Shown one piece after another: positions 1 to 9,284 of a stretch of 64,000 nucleotides of DNA. Each line of letters opens with the position of its first letter. The stretch's first letter is position 1. The DNA is from Lachnospiraceae bacterium UBA7050 (GTDB lineage: Bacteria; Bacillota; Clostridia; Lachnospirales; Lachnospiraceae), in NCBI GenBank assembly GCA_002493905.1, contig DLAJ01000020.1:1-64000 (forward strand), written 5' to 3'. Under the pieces are notes generated by a model, which was given only the letters and a program-made list of their open reading frames with translations, did no database searches and was not told where the DNA came from. The position numbers and the translations under genes are program-made.

Positions 1-144
1 AAGTTACCTTTTCATTTCACCAAATTTTCAGTCCAAATTTTTAATTCCAAAGCCCAGACTCCGCATACTCGTTAAAGAACCCCGGCGTTCCATCACAACT
101 TTTCCCATTTTGCGTGAGCTCCGCCATCCTCATCAAAACTTTCC
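1..144. other. Non-coding left edge
   Basis: This stretch lies downstream of the pcrA stop codon. It is AT-rich at its outer end, and I see no convincing gene, hairpin or promoter in it. The gene that should follow lies outside the window. Confidence 0.4.
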
Positions 145-2847
145 TCACAGTTTTTTCAGCTTCGCAAACCCGGCGTACATGATCTTGGTTCCCGCGCCGT
201 CAAAAGAAACCGTGACCTTATAGTCTTTAGGTTCTTTCTCCAATTTCAGCACCGTTCCGTCCCCGTATTTCATATGGCGGACTCTGTCGCCGACGCCGTA
301 ATCCACGCCGCCTGTTCCCGATAGGGCGGCACCTGTCTGAATACCGCTTCCCGCGCCAAAAAGCGGTCTTGCCATCTTTGTACTGCTGCCGATTCCGTAT
401 TGCTCTTTTAAGCGGGAATCCCCTGCATTACCCTTCGGCTTTCTCAAATCAAAAATATGATCATCATATGCGCGTCCCTGCTGCCATTTTTTCCTGTGAT
501 CAGAAGAACCCGAACCCGCGCTGCCTGCCTGACCGCCTATACCGGTCCCCGCATGTTCCTTGCGTTCGCGCTCCTGCTGCTCATACCGTTCCACGAAGGA
601 CGCCGCCGACATGCCGCTTCGTCCGACGTCTGCTTCAGAACCGCCGCTTTCCTGTCCGAATCCACTGCCTTCATACCACTGTTTGGCTTCAACCCGCTCG
701 AATCCATCACCTCCAGCGTTCCCAAGACTATCTCTTCCATACTGGCTCCCGCCTCTGGTACTGCCGAATCCACCTCTTTCATACCGGCTTCCGCCTCCAA
801 CACCGCCAAAAGCACTTTCCTCCGCACGTCTTCCGAAACTCTTTCCTCCGAACCCGCTCCCGAACGAATCCTCCCCGTAATCATCCTCATCATACGCATC
901 CCACCTGCGCTGTTTCAGCGGCCGGTTGTCCAGAAGCTCCTGCGGTATCTCCCTGACAAAGCGGCTGACATCATGGTACTGCGTCTCGCCGCGCAGCATA
1001 CGCTGCTTCGCGCAGGTAAGGGTCAGTTCTTTTTTCGCTCTCGTGATTCCGACATAAGCAAGCCTGCGCTCCTCCTCCAATTCTGCAGGATCATCTCCGT
1101 AAACCGCCATACTGCCCGGAAACACACCGTCCTCCATTCCTGCCAGATAGACATGCTCAAACTCCAGACCTTTGGCGCTGTGCAGCGTCATGATCAGAAC
1201 ACGGTCATCCCCGTTTACATTGTCGATCTCCGCGACCAGCGCGACCTCCTCCAGAAACTCACTGAGCGACGGGGCATCATGCGTATCCATGTACGCGACC
1301 GCTTTACTGATCAGCTCATCAATATTACCGATCCTGTCTTTTGCATCCTCCTCATCCGACGCCTCCAGTTCCCGCACATATCCGGTCGTGTCCAGAACCT
1401 CCCTGATCAGTTCGTCCACACCGTAACCTTCCTTCTGCTTCGTCCGAAGCGTCTGAATCATCAGCACGAATGGTCTTAACTTTGCGGCGCTCCTGCCGAT
1501 CGTATCAATACGGTCCGCCTCGCACAGCGCGTCAAAAAAGCTGATCTCATGCATATCCGCATACTCCTGTATCCGCACGATCGTCGTTGCGCCAATCCCG
1601 CGTTTCGGCACATTGATAATGCGCCTGACTGCCAGATCATCCCGCCCATTGTCAATGGTCTTCAAATAAGCCAGAATGTCTTTGATCTCTCTCCTCGCAT
1701 AGAAGTTCTGACCGCCGACCAGAAGATAAGGAACTCCCTCCACGACCAGACGTTCCTCTATCAGACGCGACTGTGCGTTCGTCCGGTAAAGGATCGCGCA
1801 GTCACCGTAGTCCAGTTCGCCCTTTCTTCTTTTGCGGCAGATATCGTCCGCAAGGAACTCCGCCTCCTCATAGGCGGTATCGAACTGTCTGAAATGCAGC
1901 AGCGCGCCGCCCTCCTGCTCGGTCCAGAGGCGTTTTTCTTTTCTGCCCCTGTTATTGCTGATGACCGCGTTCGCCGCGTCCAAGATATTCTGCGTGGAAC
2001 GATAATTCCGTTCTAACTTGATCACTTTCGCTTCTGGAAAATACTGTTCAAAATCAAGGATATTCCGGATATTGGCACCGCGGAACTTGTAGATCGACTG
2101 GTCGTCATCGCCGACCACACACAGGTTGTGCTTTGAACCGGCAAGCTGCTTGATCAACAGAAACTGCACCGTATTCGTGTCCTGATACTCGTCCACCATG
2201 ATATATTGAAAGCGCCGCTGATACGCCTCAAGTACCCCGGGGCAGGAGGAAAACAGTTCCACGGTTTTCATTAAAAGATCATCAAAATCAAGCGCGTTAT
2301 TTTTGCGCAGCCGCTCCTGATACTCGGTATACGCGCGCGCGATCTTCTGTTTCTGATAATCCCCCTGCGCATGAAGCGCGTACTCCGCACAGGAAATGTT
2401 TTCATTTTTGGCAGAAGAAACCGCCGAAAGGATCGCACGCTCCTTCAGCATCTTTGTATCGATCTGCAGACTTTTGCAGACCTCTTTCATCACACTCATA
2501 GAATCATCCGTATCATAGATCGTAAAACGGTTATCGTACCCGATCCGGTCTATGTATCTGCGCAGGATCCGCACGCAGCTTGAGTGAAACGTCGTCACCC
2601 AGATGCTCTCCGAACCGATCCCGACAAGTTCATCGACACGCTCCCGCATTTCACCAGCCGCTTTATTTGTAAAGGTGATCGCCATGATATTCCATGGGTC
2701 CACCTGACATTCCTCGATCAGATAGGCAATGCGGTGCGTGATCATGCGCGTTTTCCCGCTTCCCGCGCCCGCCAGACATAACAGCGGTCCCTCCGTCGTA
2801 AAGACCGCCTCCTGCTGCGCCTCGTTCAAAGAATCATATTTGCTCAT
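145..2847 (-). CDS. pcrA: ATP-dependent DNA helicase PcrA/UvrD (superfamily 1)
   Basis: This is a 3'-5' DNA helicase acting in nucleotide-excision repair and in clearing recombination intermediates and stalled replication forks. The Walker A motif AGAGSGKT lies about 25 residues in. Further SF1 motifs follow: TFTNKAA, DEYQDTN, GDDDQSIYKFRGA, NYRST, TLHSAKGLEF and VGITRAKKEL. The C-terminus ends in a Tudor-like segment (VGDRVRHMKYGDGTV) as in Bacillus PcrA. I chose the ATG at 2847 because GGGG sits about 7 bases upstream and the protein then begins MSKYDSLNEAQ, as the family does; the frame stays open to 3012. The product is 900 residues, longer than the usual 720-760. The excess is a Gly/Tyr/Ser/Arg-rich linker between the helicase core and the Tudor-like end, which looks disordered. 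Confidence 0.95.
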   Translation of the reverse strand: MSKYDSLNEAQQEAVFTTEGPLLCLAGAGSGKTRMITHRIAYLIEECQVDPWNIMAITFTNKAAGEMRERVDELVGIGSESIWVTTFHSSCVRILRRYIDRIGYDNRFTIYDTDDSMSVMKEVCKSLQIDTKMLKERAILSAVSSAKNENISCAEYALHAQGDYQKQKIARAYTEYQERLRKNNALDFDDLLMKTVELFSSCPGVLEAYQRRFQYIMVDEYQDTNTVQFLLIKQLAGSKHNLCVVGDDDQSIYKFRGANIRNILDFEQYFPEAKVIKLERNYRSTQNILDAANAVISNNRGRKEKRLWTEQEGGALLHFRQFDTAYEEAEFLADDICRKRRKGELDYGDCAILYRTNAQSRLIEERLVVEGVPYLLVGGQNFYARREIKDILAYLKTIDNGRDDLAVRRIINVPKRGIGATTIVRIQEYADMHEISFFDALCEADRIDTIGRSAAKLRPFVLMIQTLRTKQKEGYGVDELIREVLDTTGYVRELEASDEEDAKDRIGNIDELISKAVAYMDTHDAPSLSEFLEEVALVAEIDNVNGDDRVLIMTLHSAKGLEFEHVYLAGMEDGVFPGSMAVYGDDPAELEEERRLAYVGITRAKKELTLTCAKQRMLRGETQYHDVSRFVREIPQELLDNRPLKQRRWDAYDEDDYGEDSFGSGFGGKSFGRRAEESAFGGVGGGSRYERGGFGSTRGGSQYGRDSLGNAGGDGFERVEAKQWYEGSGFGQESGGSEADVGRSGMSAASFVERYEQQERERKEHAGTGIGGQAGSAGSGSSDHRKKWQQGRAYDDHIFDLRKPKGNAGDSRLKEQYGIGSSTKMARPLFGAGSGIQTGAALSGTGGVDYGVGDRVRHMKYGDGTVLKLEKEPKDYKVTVSFDGAGTKIMYAGFAKLKKL

Positions 2848-2897
2848 ACTAATCCCCATTCCGTAAATTCTCTTAGAAATATCCCATGCGTGAAAGA

Positions 2898-2923
2898 AGC
2901 AAGGGCAGTTTCCCGCCCTTGCT
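2898..2923 (-). terminator. Hairpin between SPFH gene and pcrA
   Basis: Perfect 9-bp arms (AGCAAGGGC and GCCCTTGCT) enclose an 8-base loop. Read on the minus strand the stem is followed by TCTTTC, a weak U tract. It fits an imperfect terminator or attenuator between the SPFH gene and pcrA. Confidence 0.5.
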
Positions 2924-2989
2924 GATTTTATTAGACTTTTCATAATATGAATACGGTCCATCCCGCATCCTTCTGCATCTGGCTCCTGC

Positions 2990-3964
2990 TTACTGAAACA
3001 GCTGCGTCCCACAGTTTCCGCAGAACTTGGAGCCGGTCGTCGCCGTGCCGCAGTTCGGACAGAATTTCGGGCTTACCGTTGGCAGTGTCCCCGCGTTTCC
3101 GGCAGCTGCATTCTGCTGCCCTGCGTTCATCTGATTAACCATCTGCTGTCCCATTGCCATGCCCATCTGCATGCCGACCATCTGTCCCGCAATGCCTGCG
3201 CCGCTTCCGCCGCCTTTTTCCATGGAGTTCGCCGCAGCAAGCTGCTGATAGCGGTTGACGTCGCCAACCATGGACTGCGCCGCCGCTTTCTCCTGCATTT
3301 TCTTAACTTCTTCGGGATAGGAAAAGCTCTCGATCTTAAAATCCGTGATACCGATTCCGACTTTTCTCATATCCATATCCAGATCGGACTCAATCCCTTT
3401 GGCGATACTGCGCGCGTCCGCCTGCAGATTGAACATATCATGCCCTTCTTTGGAAATCCATGACATCAGAAGCTGATCTAAGCTTGCAACAATACGCTCC
3501 TTGACATCACTGACCGTATACATCTGACGGATACCCGCCAGCTTATCGATCACAGTCATCGTATCGGCAACCCTGCAGTTAAACGTTCCGAACGCACGGA
3601 TCGGCATACCGCCCGGCAATCCTGCTGCCGGAAGATTGATCGCATTTTTGGTCCCCCACTTGCAGAGAACCTCTTTCGTGTTAATAAAAAGCACCTCGGC
3701 GCGCAGTCCGGAGTTAAATCCGAACTTAAATCCCTTTAAGGTAGAAAGGAACGGAATGATCTGCGACTCGATGTCGAACTGTCCCTCGTCGGTAAAGATT
3801 CCCTCAACGCGCCCGTTATACAAAAAGATTGCATCCTGACCCGGACGGATGATCAGCACAGAGCCTTTCTTAATCTCGGCATTATTCCATTTCCAGAATA
3901 ATACTTCCGGCTGATTTTCCTTCCATTCTACGACATTGGAAAACTCTTTAGAAAAAAATCCCAT
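2990..3964 (-). CDS. SPFH/Band 7 protein with C-terminal zinc ribbon (YdjI-like)
   Basis: The protein has 324 residues. An SPFH-type domain fills roughly residues 20-210. A Met/Gln/Gly/Ala-rich low-complexity linker follows (about 240-295). The end is a four-cysteine zinc ribbon made of two CxNCG-type pairs. I see no signal peptide or strong membrane segment, so membrane contact is probably peripheral. Bacillus subtilis YdjI has the same fold and is encoded with a PspA-family protein that it helps place at the membrane. Here pspA lies directly upstream, separated by 82 bp, so the pair is probably co-transcribed. GAGGAG about 6 bases before the ATG supports the start. The family is clear; the membrane-stress role is inferred from that parallel. 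Confidence 0.85.
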   Translation of the reverse strand: MGFFSKEFSNVVEWKENQPEVLFWKWNNAEIKKGSVLIIRPGQDAIFLYNGRVEGIFTDEGQFDIESQIIPFLSTLKGFKFGFNSGLRAEVLFINTKEVLCKWGTKNAINLPAAGLPGGMPIRAFGTFNCRVADTMTVIDKLAGIRQMYTVSDVKERIVASLDQLLMSWISKEGHDMFNLQADARSIAKGIESDLDMDMRKVGIGITDFKIESFSYPEEVKKMQEKAAAQSMVGDVNRYQQLAAANSMEKGGGSGAGIAGQMVGMQMGMAMGQQMVNQMNAGQQNAAAGNAGTLPTVSPKFCPNCGTATTGSKFCGNCGTQLFQ

Positions 3965-4046
3965 AACGGTCTCCTCTTAATTATCATTTCTCAATACGGC
4001 TCCCGCCGCTCTGCGCACTTTCCCGTTTTTCTGCGCATTCGGGCAA

Positions 4047-4733
4047 TTACTGCATGCCCATTTCCGCCTTTAATGCGGCCAGCTCGTCATCCACGTCACT
4101 CATGCGGTTGCTTGCATCATATTTCTTCGTCAGGCTCTCCACGTCATTGCTTGCGCTGTCCGCGTTCAGTTCAGCCATTGCGTCCGCCTCGTCAAGCATC
4201 TTATCAACCTTGGCCTCCATACGTTCAAATGCCGCAATATTGCTGCCTGCATCCGCAACGCCGCTGCCCATCTCATTGATCTTCTTCTGCGTCTCGGCAA
4301 CTTTCATCTTTGCCTTGATCATCTCGCGTCTTGAACGCAGTGTGGAAATATCGCTTTCCAGCTTATTATGCATCTCGCGCATCTTCTTGGAATTCTCGCA
4401 TGCCAGCTCATACTGCTTTACGAGTACCTCCTGCGTAGCCGTAAGCTCTGATTTTTTCTCCAAAAACCGGCGTGCCTCGTCGTCATTACCGCTCGCAACG
4501 GCTTTCCTTGCGTACTCCGCCATTTTAGCGATCTCTTCGGCGTTATCATCCATTTTTCTCTTTGCCGCCTTCTCGTCCGCCATAATGGAAGCGGTCTCCG
4601 CCTTCACCTTCGCCATGTCATTCTCCAGGTTGCGCAGATACTGATCGATCATTTTCTCCGGATTCTCACATTTGTCCAAAAGTGCGTTAAAATTTGCTGC
4701 CATAATGTCCTTAAATCTTGAAATAATACCCAT
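4047..4733 (-). CDS. pspA: PspA/IM30 family envelope-stress protein
   Basis: This is a 228-residue, almost fully helical protein. Its N-terminus MGIISRFKDIMAANFNALLD is the amphipathic membrane-binding helix typical of PspA/IM30/Vipp1. Long charged coiled-coil helices follow (KVKAETASIMADEKAAKRKM, then TLRSRREMIKAKMKVAETQ). Members assemble into ESCRT-III-like rods or rings on the inner membrane and support damaged membranes. The ATG at 4733 is chosen because GGAGGAGG lies about 8 bases upstream; the frame is open to 4931, but that part does not resemble the family. It is first in a probable operon with the SPFH/zinc-ribbon gene. I see no dedicated regulator such as LiaR or PspF nearby. Confidence 0.93.
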   Translation of the reverse strand: MGIISRFKDIMAANFNALLDKCENPEKMIDQYLRNLENDMAKVKAETASIMADEKAAKRKMDDNAEEIAKMAEYARKAVASGNDDEARRFLEKKSELTATQEVLVKQYELACENSKKMREMHNKLESDISTLRSRREMIKAKMKVAETQKKINEMGSGVADAGSNIAAFERMEAKVDKMLDEADAMAELNADSASNDVESLTKKYDASNRMSDVDDELAALKAEMGMQ

Positions 4734-4888
4734 TGTAATATCCTCCTCCTGTTGTGACGTCCTTTTTCCTCTTCCTGTACGGCCGATTCCAGGACGCGTT
4801 ACGAATTCATTATATACGAATTTTACGCGCATGTCTATGATGAGTCTGGGTAAAAAATGTAAAAATCCCCTAAAAAAACAAATTGCAA

Positions 4889-4920
4889 CCGCAACCACAG
4901 CGTGCCGCAACCACAGCGTG
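4889..4920. repeat. 16-bp tandem direct repeat, two copies
   Basis: The unit CCGCAACCACAGCGTG occurs twice in immediate succession in the gap between divergent pspA and the lipoprotein gene. A TATAAT hexamer at 4950-4955 lies just downstream on the plus strand. The repeat could be a regulatory direct repeat or a simple slippage duplication; I cannot tell which. Confidence 0.6.
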
Positions 4921-4999
4921 CGCCCTGTCACCGTTTTGACCGCATGAAATATAATAGAGTAAGAAAAACACTGCGGGCTTCCCGCCCGAACAAAAAATT

Positions 5000-6001
5000 A
5001 TGCGACGAAAACTCATTACGTTTCTTCTGATTACGGCAATGCTTCTCTGCACACTGTGCGGCTGCGGCAAGGATACGAAGGAGACCTCCGGTTTGACAAA
5101 GCTTACCTTAAACGAAGTGGCACATTCCATTTTCTATGCGCCGATGTATGTGGCGTTCGAAAACGGCTACTTTACGGAGGCAGGACTTGACGTCACGCTT
5201 GTAACCGGATACGGCGCCGACAAGGTGATGGCTGCCGTGCTTTCCGGGGAAGCCGAAATCGGTTTTGCAGGCTGCGAGGCGACGATCTATACTTATCTGG
5301 AAGGCGCATCCGATAAAATCGTGAATTTTGCGCAGCTTACCCAGCGCGCGGGCAACTTCCTTGTTTCCCGCGAACCGATTGAAAACTTTACATGGGATAT
5401 GCTCATTGGGCAGGATGTACTTGGCGGCCGCGCAGGCGGCATGCCGGAAATGGTATTTGAGTATATTTTGAGAAAGAACGGCATAAACCCTTCCGAAGTC
5501 AATATTGACCAGAGCATTGATTTCGGTTCCACCGCCGCGGCATTTTCCAGCGGGCAGGGCAGCTTCAGCGTCGAGTTCGAACCGCACGCGACAGGCTTAG
5601 AGCAAAAAGGAGACGGCTATATTGTCGCTTCTCTCGGCGTAGATTCCGGCTACGTTCCTTATACCAGCTTCTTTACCAGACAGAGCTATCTGGATGAGCA
5701 CAGCGATACCGTGCAGGCATTCACCGATGCGCTTCAGAAAGGAATGGATTATGTAAACTCCCATACCGCCGAAGAAATTGCCGCCGTGATCGCCCCGCAG
5801 TTTGCAGAAACAGACCTTGAGACCGTTACAACGATCGTCAATCGTTATCTGGAGCAGGATACGTGGAAATCAGACCTGATTTTCAGCGAGGACGCTTTCC
5901 TGCTTTTACAGAATATTCTGGAAGAATCCGGCGAGCTTCCCGAACGCGTTCCTTACGAAGAACTTGTTACCACGCAGTATGCGGCGAAAGCAGCAGAGTA
6001 A
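5000..6001 (+). CDS. Substrate-binding lipoprotein, NMT1/THI5-SsuA-like (orphan)
   Basis: The protein has 333 residues with a lipoprotein signal peptide ending in LCGC, which would anchor it outside the membrane. The mature part resembles ABC-type binding proteins of the NMT1/ThiY/SsuA/TauA group: FYAPMYVAFENGYFTEAGLDV near the N-terminus, then LSGEAEIGFAG. These bind pyrimidines, taurine, sulfonates or nitrate-like ligands; the ligand here cannot be assigned. No permease or ATPase gene lies beside it, since the neighbours are divergent pspA and a convergent acetyltransferase, so it must use a transporter encoded elsewhere. No good Shine-Dalgarno precedes the ATG, but the signal peptide supports this start. 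No TPP riboswitch was seen upstream. Confidence 0.85.
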   Translation: MRRKLITFLLITAMLLCTLCGCGKDTKETSGLTKLTLNEVAHSIFYAPMYVAFENGYFTEAGLDVTLVTGYGADKVMAAVLSGEAEIGFAGCEATIYTYLEGASDKIVNFAQLTQRAGNFLVSREPIENFTWDMLIGQDVLGGRAGGMPEMVFEYILRKNGINPSEVNIDQSIDFGSTAAAFSSGQGSFSVEFEPHATGLEQKGDGYIVASLGVDSGYVPYTSFFTRQSYLDEHSDTVQAFTDALQKGMDYVNSHTAEEIAAVIAPQFAETDLETVTTIVNRYLEQDTWKSDLIFSEDAFLLLQNILEESGELPERVPYEELVTTQYAAKAAE

Positions 6002-6012
6002 GCAGGATATGC

Positions 6013-6046
6013 AGGCGGAAGCAATGTGTGCTTCCGCCTTTCTGTT
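6013..6046 (+). terminator. Rho-independent terminator after binding lipoprotein
   Basis: Ten-base arms AGGCGGAAGC and GCTTCCGCCT enclose a 7-base loop and are followed by TTTCTGTTT on the plus strand. It lies 12 bases past the stop codon and separates the lipoprotein gene from the convergent acetyltransferase gene. Confidence 0.85.
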
Positions 6047-6060
6047 TCCCGGTTGACTCA

Positions 6061-6852
6061 TCATTTTCTGTTTTCTCCGATCCATTTCACGGCAAAATCT
6101 ACCAATGCCCTTTGAGACATCATGGATAGCGTACCGTTTCCCAAACGTACATGGCACACCTGCCCTGTCTGTTCAAATGCTTCTCCGATCTTAGGAAAAT
6201 CCTCCCCGTCTACCGCCAGCGTCTCATAAGATTTCCATACCCGCTGTCCGCCAAGATGTATGGCACTGCTTTCTATCACTGTATGCTTTCCCGGATATTC
6301 AGCCCTTACATCCGCCAGATGAAGGGAAGTGTTCTTGTCATAACCGACGCCGATCAGTAAAACAGATCCATCCAGCTCATACAGCCTGCCAATCGGTGAA
6401 CTGTCCCCGAAAATATCGGACAGGTCATGATTTTTAGTCAGATACTCTGCATAACGTCCCCATGCCGCTACCGACCTTGCAGGATGACTGCTTCTAAGCG
6501 TTCCCGGCCACTGTCTAAACATTTCTGATACGGCGCCCATCGTATTCGTCGGCGTAATCCGCTCGTCATAAGCAGGGATGTATTCGCGTATAACGGGCCA
6601 CCACTCCTCCGGCTCCTGCCAGTAAACGCCTGCCGCCGGATCTAAATTTTTCCATGACTGCGTCGGCATCATAATCGTACCGTCATCACCGACGCTCTCA
6701 AGCAATGCCTCGATCACGGACTGCGCGCCGCCGCACACATAGCCGAGACTGCTCAGCGATGTATGCGCCATGATCGTCTGTCCCTTTTGGACGCCAGCCT
6801 CTCTGAAGGCATTTTTCAGCTCCTCAGGGGTTACCAGTTTTCTTTTATCCAT
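6061..6852 (-). CDS. AAC(3)-family N-acetyltransferase
   Basis: The 263-residue protein matches the aminoglycoside 3-N-acetyltransferase/YokD family. It begins with a segment like AHTSLSSLGYVCGG near residue 30, followed by GTIMMPTQSW. The block SSHPARSVAAWG and a histidine in NTSLHLADVR match the family's acetyl-CoA and catalytic positions. Many chromosomal members in gut Firmicutes have unknown natural substrates, so resistance should not be assumed. The ATG at 6852 has GGAGGA about 9 bases upstream; the frame is open a little further to 6933. The LacI-type regulator gene ends upstream with a gap of about 96 bp, so co-transcription is possible. Family assignment is firm; substrate is unknown. 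Confidence 0.85.
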   Translation of the reverse strand: MDKRKLVTPEELKNAFREAGVQKGQTIMAHTSLSSLGYVCGGAQSVIEALLESVGDDGTIMMPTQSWKNLDPAAGVYWQEPEEWWPVIREYIPAYDERITPTNTMGAVSEMFRQWPGTLRSSHPARSVAAWGRYAEYLTKNHDLSDIFGDSSPIGRLYELDGSVLLIGVGYDKNTSLHLADVRAEYPGKHTVIESSAIHLGGQRVWKSYETLAVDGEDFPKIGEAFEQTGQVCHVRLGNGTLSMMSQRALVDFAVKWIGENRK

Positions 6853-6948
6853 CTTATGATTCCTCCAGTCTGCATCATAATTGTTGGTATCATCATAAAA
6901 GAAAACACGATAAACAGCAAAGGTTAAACGCATAACCTGTCACAAAAT

Positions 6949-7974
6949 TCAGTCCTGCGATTTGTGCATATTTACATCACGCACACTGCCGCGTTCGATC
7001 AGCGTGACAGGCAGTTTCACATTTTGATCCCGGCATCTTCCCTCTTTTAACTGCTGCAGCCTGTCAACCGCCAAAGCCGCCCTCTGCCGATAATCCTGTT
7101 TGATCGTAGTAAGCGGCGGCACAAATGTTTCACATTCCCTCACATCATCAAACCCGACTACTGACAGATCCTCCGGAACGGATATTTCCACGCTTTTTAA
7201 GAATTGGATCAGATCCATGGCATAATAATCAGAAACCGCGAATACTGCCGAATAGCTTTTGATTTCTTCTAAATGTTCCCTGTAAAAAGTATGGCGTGCT
7301 TTCTGCTCCATCGGAATCACCATAAGCTCTGCATCCGGAATCTCACTTTTTAATCCCATAAATCGTTCCCTGTCCATGCAAATAGTATTATCTGAAATGC
7401 AGAGCACCTTTCTATGCCCCATGCTTTTCAGACAGCGCCCGGCCTGTACCCCGCCGTCAAAGTGATCAACCTCAATATTTACAAGATTTCCGGAGCTTTC
7501 CATATATCCATCATAGACTACAAACGGAATGTGCATCTGTTCCCTCAGCTTCTTATAATCCTGTTCACAAAAACCGATGAGCACCATGCCCTCCATATTC
7601 CACATAGAAGCAAATTTTGGAATTTCATTCCACTGATCCGTTACCTTGAGCATCAGAAATTTTTCTGCCCGCCCGATCTCTTTTGCCAGTGCATTCACCG
7701 ATGCGGATATAAACTGGTCCTCCAGTGTGTGTCCTTCATATTTTTCATGGTCGTTCACAACCACTCCGATGATTTTAGAATCGTTTTGTGCTAAAAGGAT
7801 TCCCGCCATACTCGGAATATACTGCCGCTCTTCTAAAAGCTGCTGCACACGTTTCACCGTTTCATCCGATATTTTCTTTGTCTTTCCATGAATGACATTC
7901 GAAACCGTAGCAGTGCTCAGCCCCAGTTCCTCAGCAATGTCAACGATCCTGATTCTCCCATCTTCCATTTTCAT
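6949..7974 (-). CDS. LacI/GalR-family transcriptional regulator
   Basis: An N-terminal LacI helix-turn-helix (VDIAEELGLSTATVSNVIHG) is followed by a periplasmic-binding-protein-like effector domain with SVVGFDDVRE and PPLTTIKQDY near the end. These regulators usually sense a sugar or nucleoside and bind a palindromic operator. I placed the start at 7974 (MKMEDG) because GGGAGG lies about 4-5 bases upstream; ATG codons at 7986 and 7968 are alternatives. It is divergent from the aldo/keto reductase gene across a gap of about 190 bp, which suggests it controls that gene, itself, or both. No clear operator palindrome could be picked out by eye. Confidence 0.9.
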   Translation of the reverse strand: MKMEDGRIRIVDIAEELGLSTATVSNVIHGKTKKISDETVKRVQQLLEERQYIPSMAGILLAQNDSKIIGVVVNDHEKYEGHTLEDQFISASVNALAKEIGRAEKFLMLKVTDQWNEIPKFASMWNMEGMVLIGFCEQDYKKLREQMHIPFVVYDGYMESSGNLVNIEVDHFDGGVQAGRCLKSMGHRKVLCISDNTICMDRERFMGLKSEIPDAELMVIPMEQKARHTFYREHLEEIKSYSAVFAVSDYYAMDLIQFLKSVEISVPEDLSVVGFDDVRECETFVPPLTTIKQDYRQRAALAVDRLQQLKEGRCRDQNVKLPVTLIERGSVRDVNMHKSQD

Positions 7975-8164
7975 CCGTCCTCCCATATCACCGTTCTTTG
8001 TGATTACCTATTGAAGGCGGATACATTCAGCGCCCTCCTGATTCATTCCGTTTCAAAAAAAACAGACCTGCTCCCTATACTTTTTCATCTGCAGCATGTA
8101 TAATAAAAAGACTTACCAAACCCATCGTCAAATGCCGCATCTGCGGCGGAATGAGAGGAATCTT

Positions 8165-9157
8165 ATGTATATTGCAAGCGATGACAGATATGAAAAAATG
8201 ATTTACCGCCGCTGCGGAAACAGCGGCTTAAAGCTGCCTGCCGTCTCTCTGGGCTTTTGGCAGAATTTCGGGCACAGCGGCTGTTTTGCAAACATGGAAC
8301 AGATGGTCCACACAGCGTTTGATCTCGGCATCACGCATTTTGACCTTGCAAACAACTACGGGAATCCCTATAATGGCAGCGCCGAAGAAAATTTTGGCAG
8401 AATCTTAAACGGCATGCGGCATTACCGGGACGAGATGTGTATTTCCACAAAAGCGGGTTATGAAATGTGGGACGGGCCTTACGGAGACAAAAACGGCTCC
8501 CGCAAATATCTGACCGCTTCCCTTGACCAGAGCCTGAAACGGATGGGACTTGATTACGTCGATATTTTCTACCATCACGTGTTTGACCCGCACACACCAC
8601 TTGAAGAAACTGCGCTTGCGCTTGACAACGCCGTCAGGCAGGGGAAAGCCCTGTATGTAGGCATTTCCAATTACAACAAAGAACAGACCGAAAAAATCAC
8701 GGCATTCTTCCGTGAACTTCACACGCCGTTCATCATCAACCAGCCGTCGTATTCGATGCTGAACCGCTGGATTGAATCCGACGGACTTGACCGCCACGTG
8801 CAGAAAGACGGGATCGGACTTGCCGTATTCTCCCCGCTGTATCAAGGATTCCTGACCGGTAAATACTTAAACGGCATCCCGGATGACTCCAGAGCCGGCA
8901 GGGAAAACGGCGAACTGAAAAATGAGCTTAACGACAGGATGATCGCCCGCCTGAATGCCTTAAACCACATGGCTGAAAAACGCGGTCAGACACTCTCACA
9001 GATGGCGCTTTCATGGGTATTGCACAACAAAGCGGTCACAACTGTCCTGATCGGCGCAAGCCGCCCTGCACAGATTACAGAAAATGCTGCCTGTATACAA
9101 AAGCTTGACTTTACTGAGGAAGAACTTTCGGAAATTGAGAACATTCTTGCAGAGTGA
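8165..9157 (+). CDS. Aldo/keto reductase, YghZ/GpR-like
   Basis: This is a 330-residue NAD(P)H-dependent oxidoreductase of the AKR superfamily. After IYRRCGNSGLKLPAVSLGFW come HFDLANNYG (catalytic Asp and Tyr), then STKAGYEMWDGPYG (catalytic Lys) and YVDIFYHHVFD. This pattern matches E. coli YghZ, an L-glyceraldehyde-3-phosphate reductase, and the voltage-gated potassium channel beta-subunit-like group. The start at 8165 is preceded by GAGAGGA; the frame is open to 8096 but without a ribosome site. A short palindrome at 9155-9174 (TGATCAT arms) includes the stop codon and may help termination. A role in carbonyl detoxification or sugar metabolism under the divergent LacI regulator is inference. 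Confidence 0.9.
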   Translation: MYIASDDRYEKMIYRRCGNSGLKLPAVSLGFWQNFGHSGCFANMEQMVHTAFDLGITHFDLANNYGNPYNGSAEENFGRILNGMRHYRDEMCISTKAGYEMWDGPYGDKNGSRKYLTASLDQSLKRMGLDYVDIFYHHVFDPHTPLEETALALDNAVRQGKALYVGISNYNKEQTEKITAFFRELHTPFIINQPSYSMLNRWIESDGLDRHVQKDGIGLAVFSPLYQGFLTGKYLNGIPDDSRAGRENGELKNELNDRMIARLNALNHMAEKRGQTLSQMALSWVLHNKAVTTVLIGASRPAQITENAACIQKLDFTEEELSEIENILAE

Positions 9158-9284
9158 TCATCCCAGAATGATCATCTATATCAGAGCGGTTTACTGCAAT
9201 GACATGCAAGCAAGACAATCCCCCTGCTCTGACTCTCAAAATGCCGGAGTATTTACGCAGTGCGGCGGCGCATGCAGCCCCGCA

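Noticed and set aside
457..1479. 340-residue plus-strand reading frame across pcrA
   Set aside because: It is antisense to a certain helicase gene, has no ribosome site and no domain; an artefact of codon bias.
4734..4999. TPP riboswitch before the NMT1-like lipoprotein
   Set aside because: No CTGAGA or ACCTGA-type core is visible.
6061..6852. Aminoglycoside resistance gene
   Set aside because: AAC(3)-family membership alone does not show resistance; chromosomal relatives have unknown substrates.
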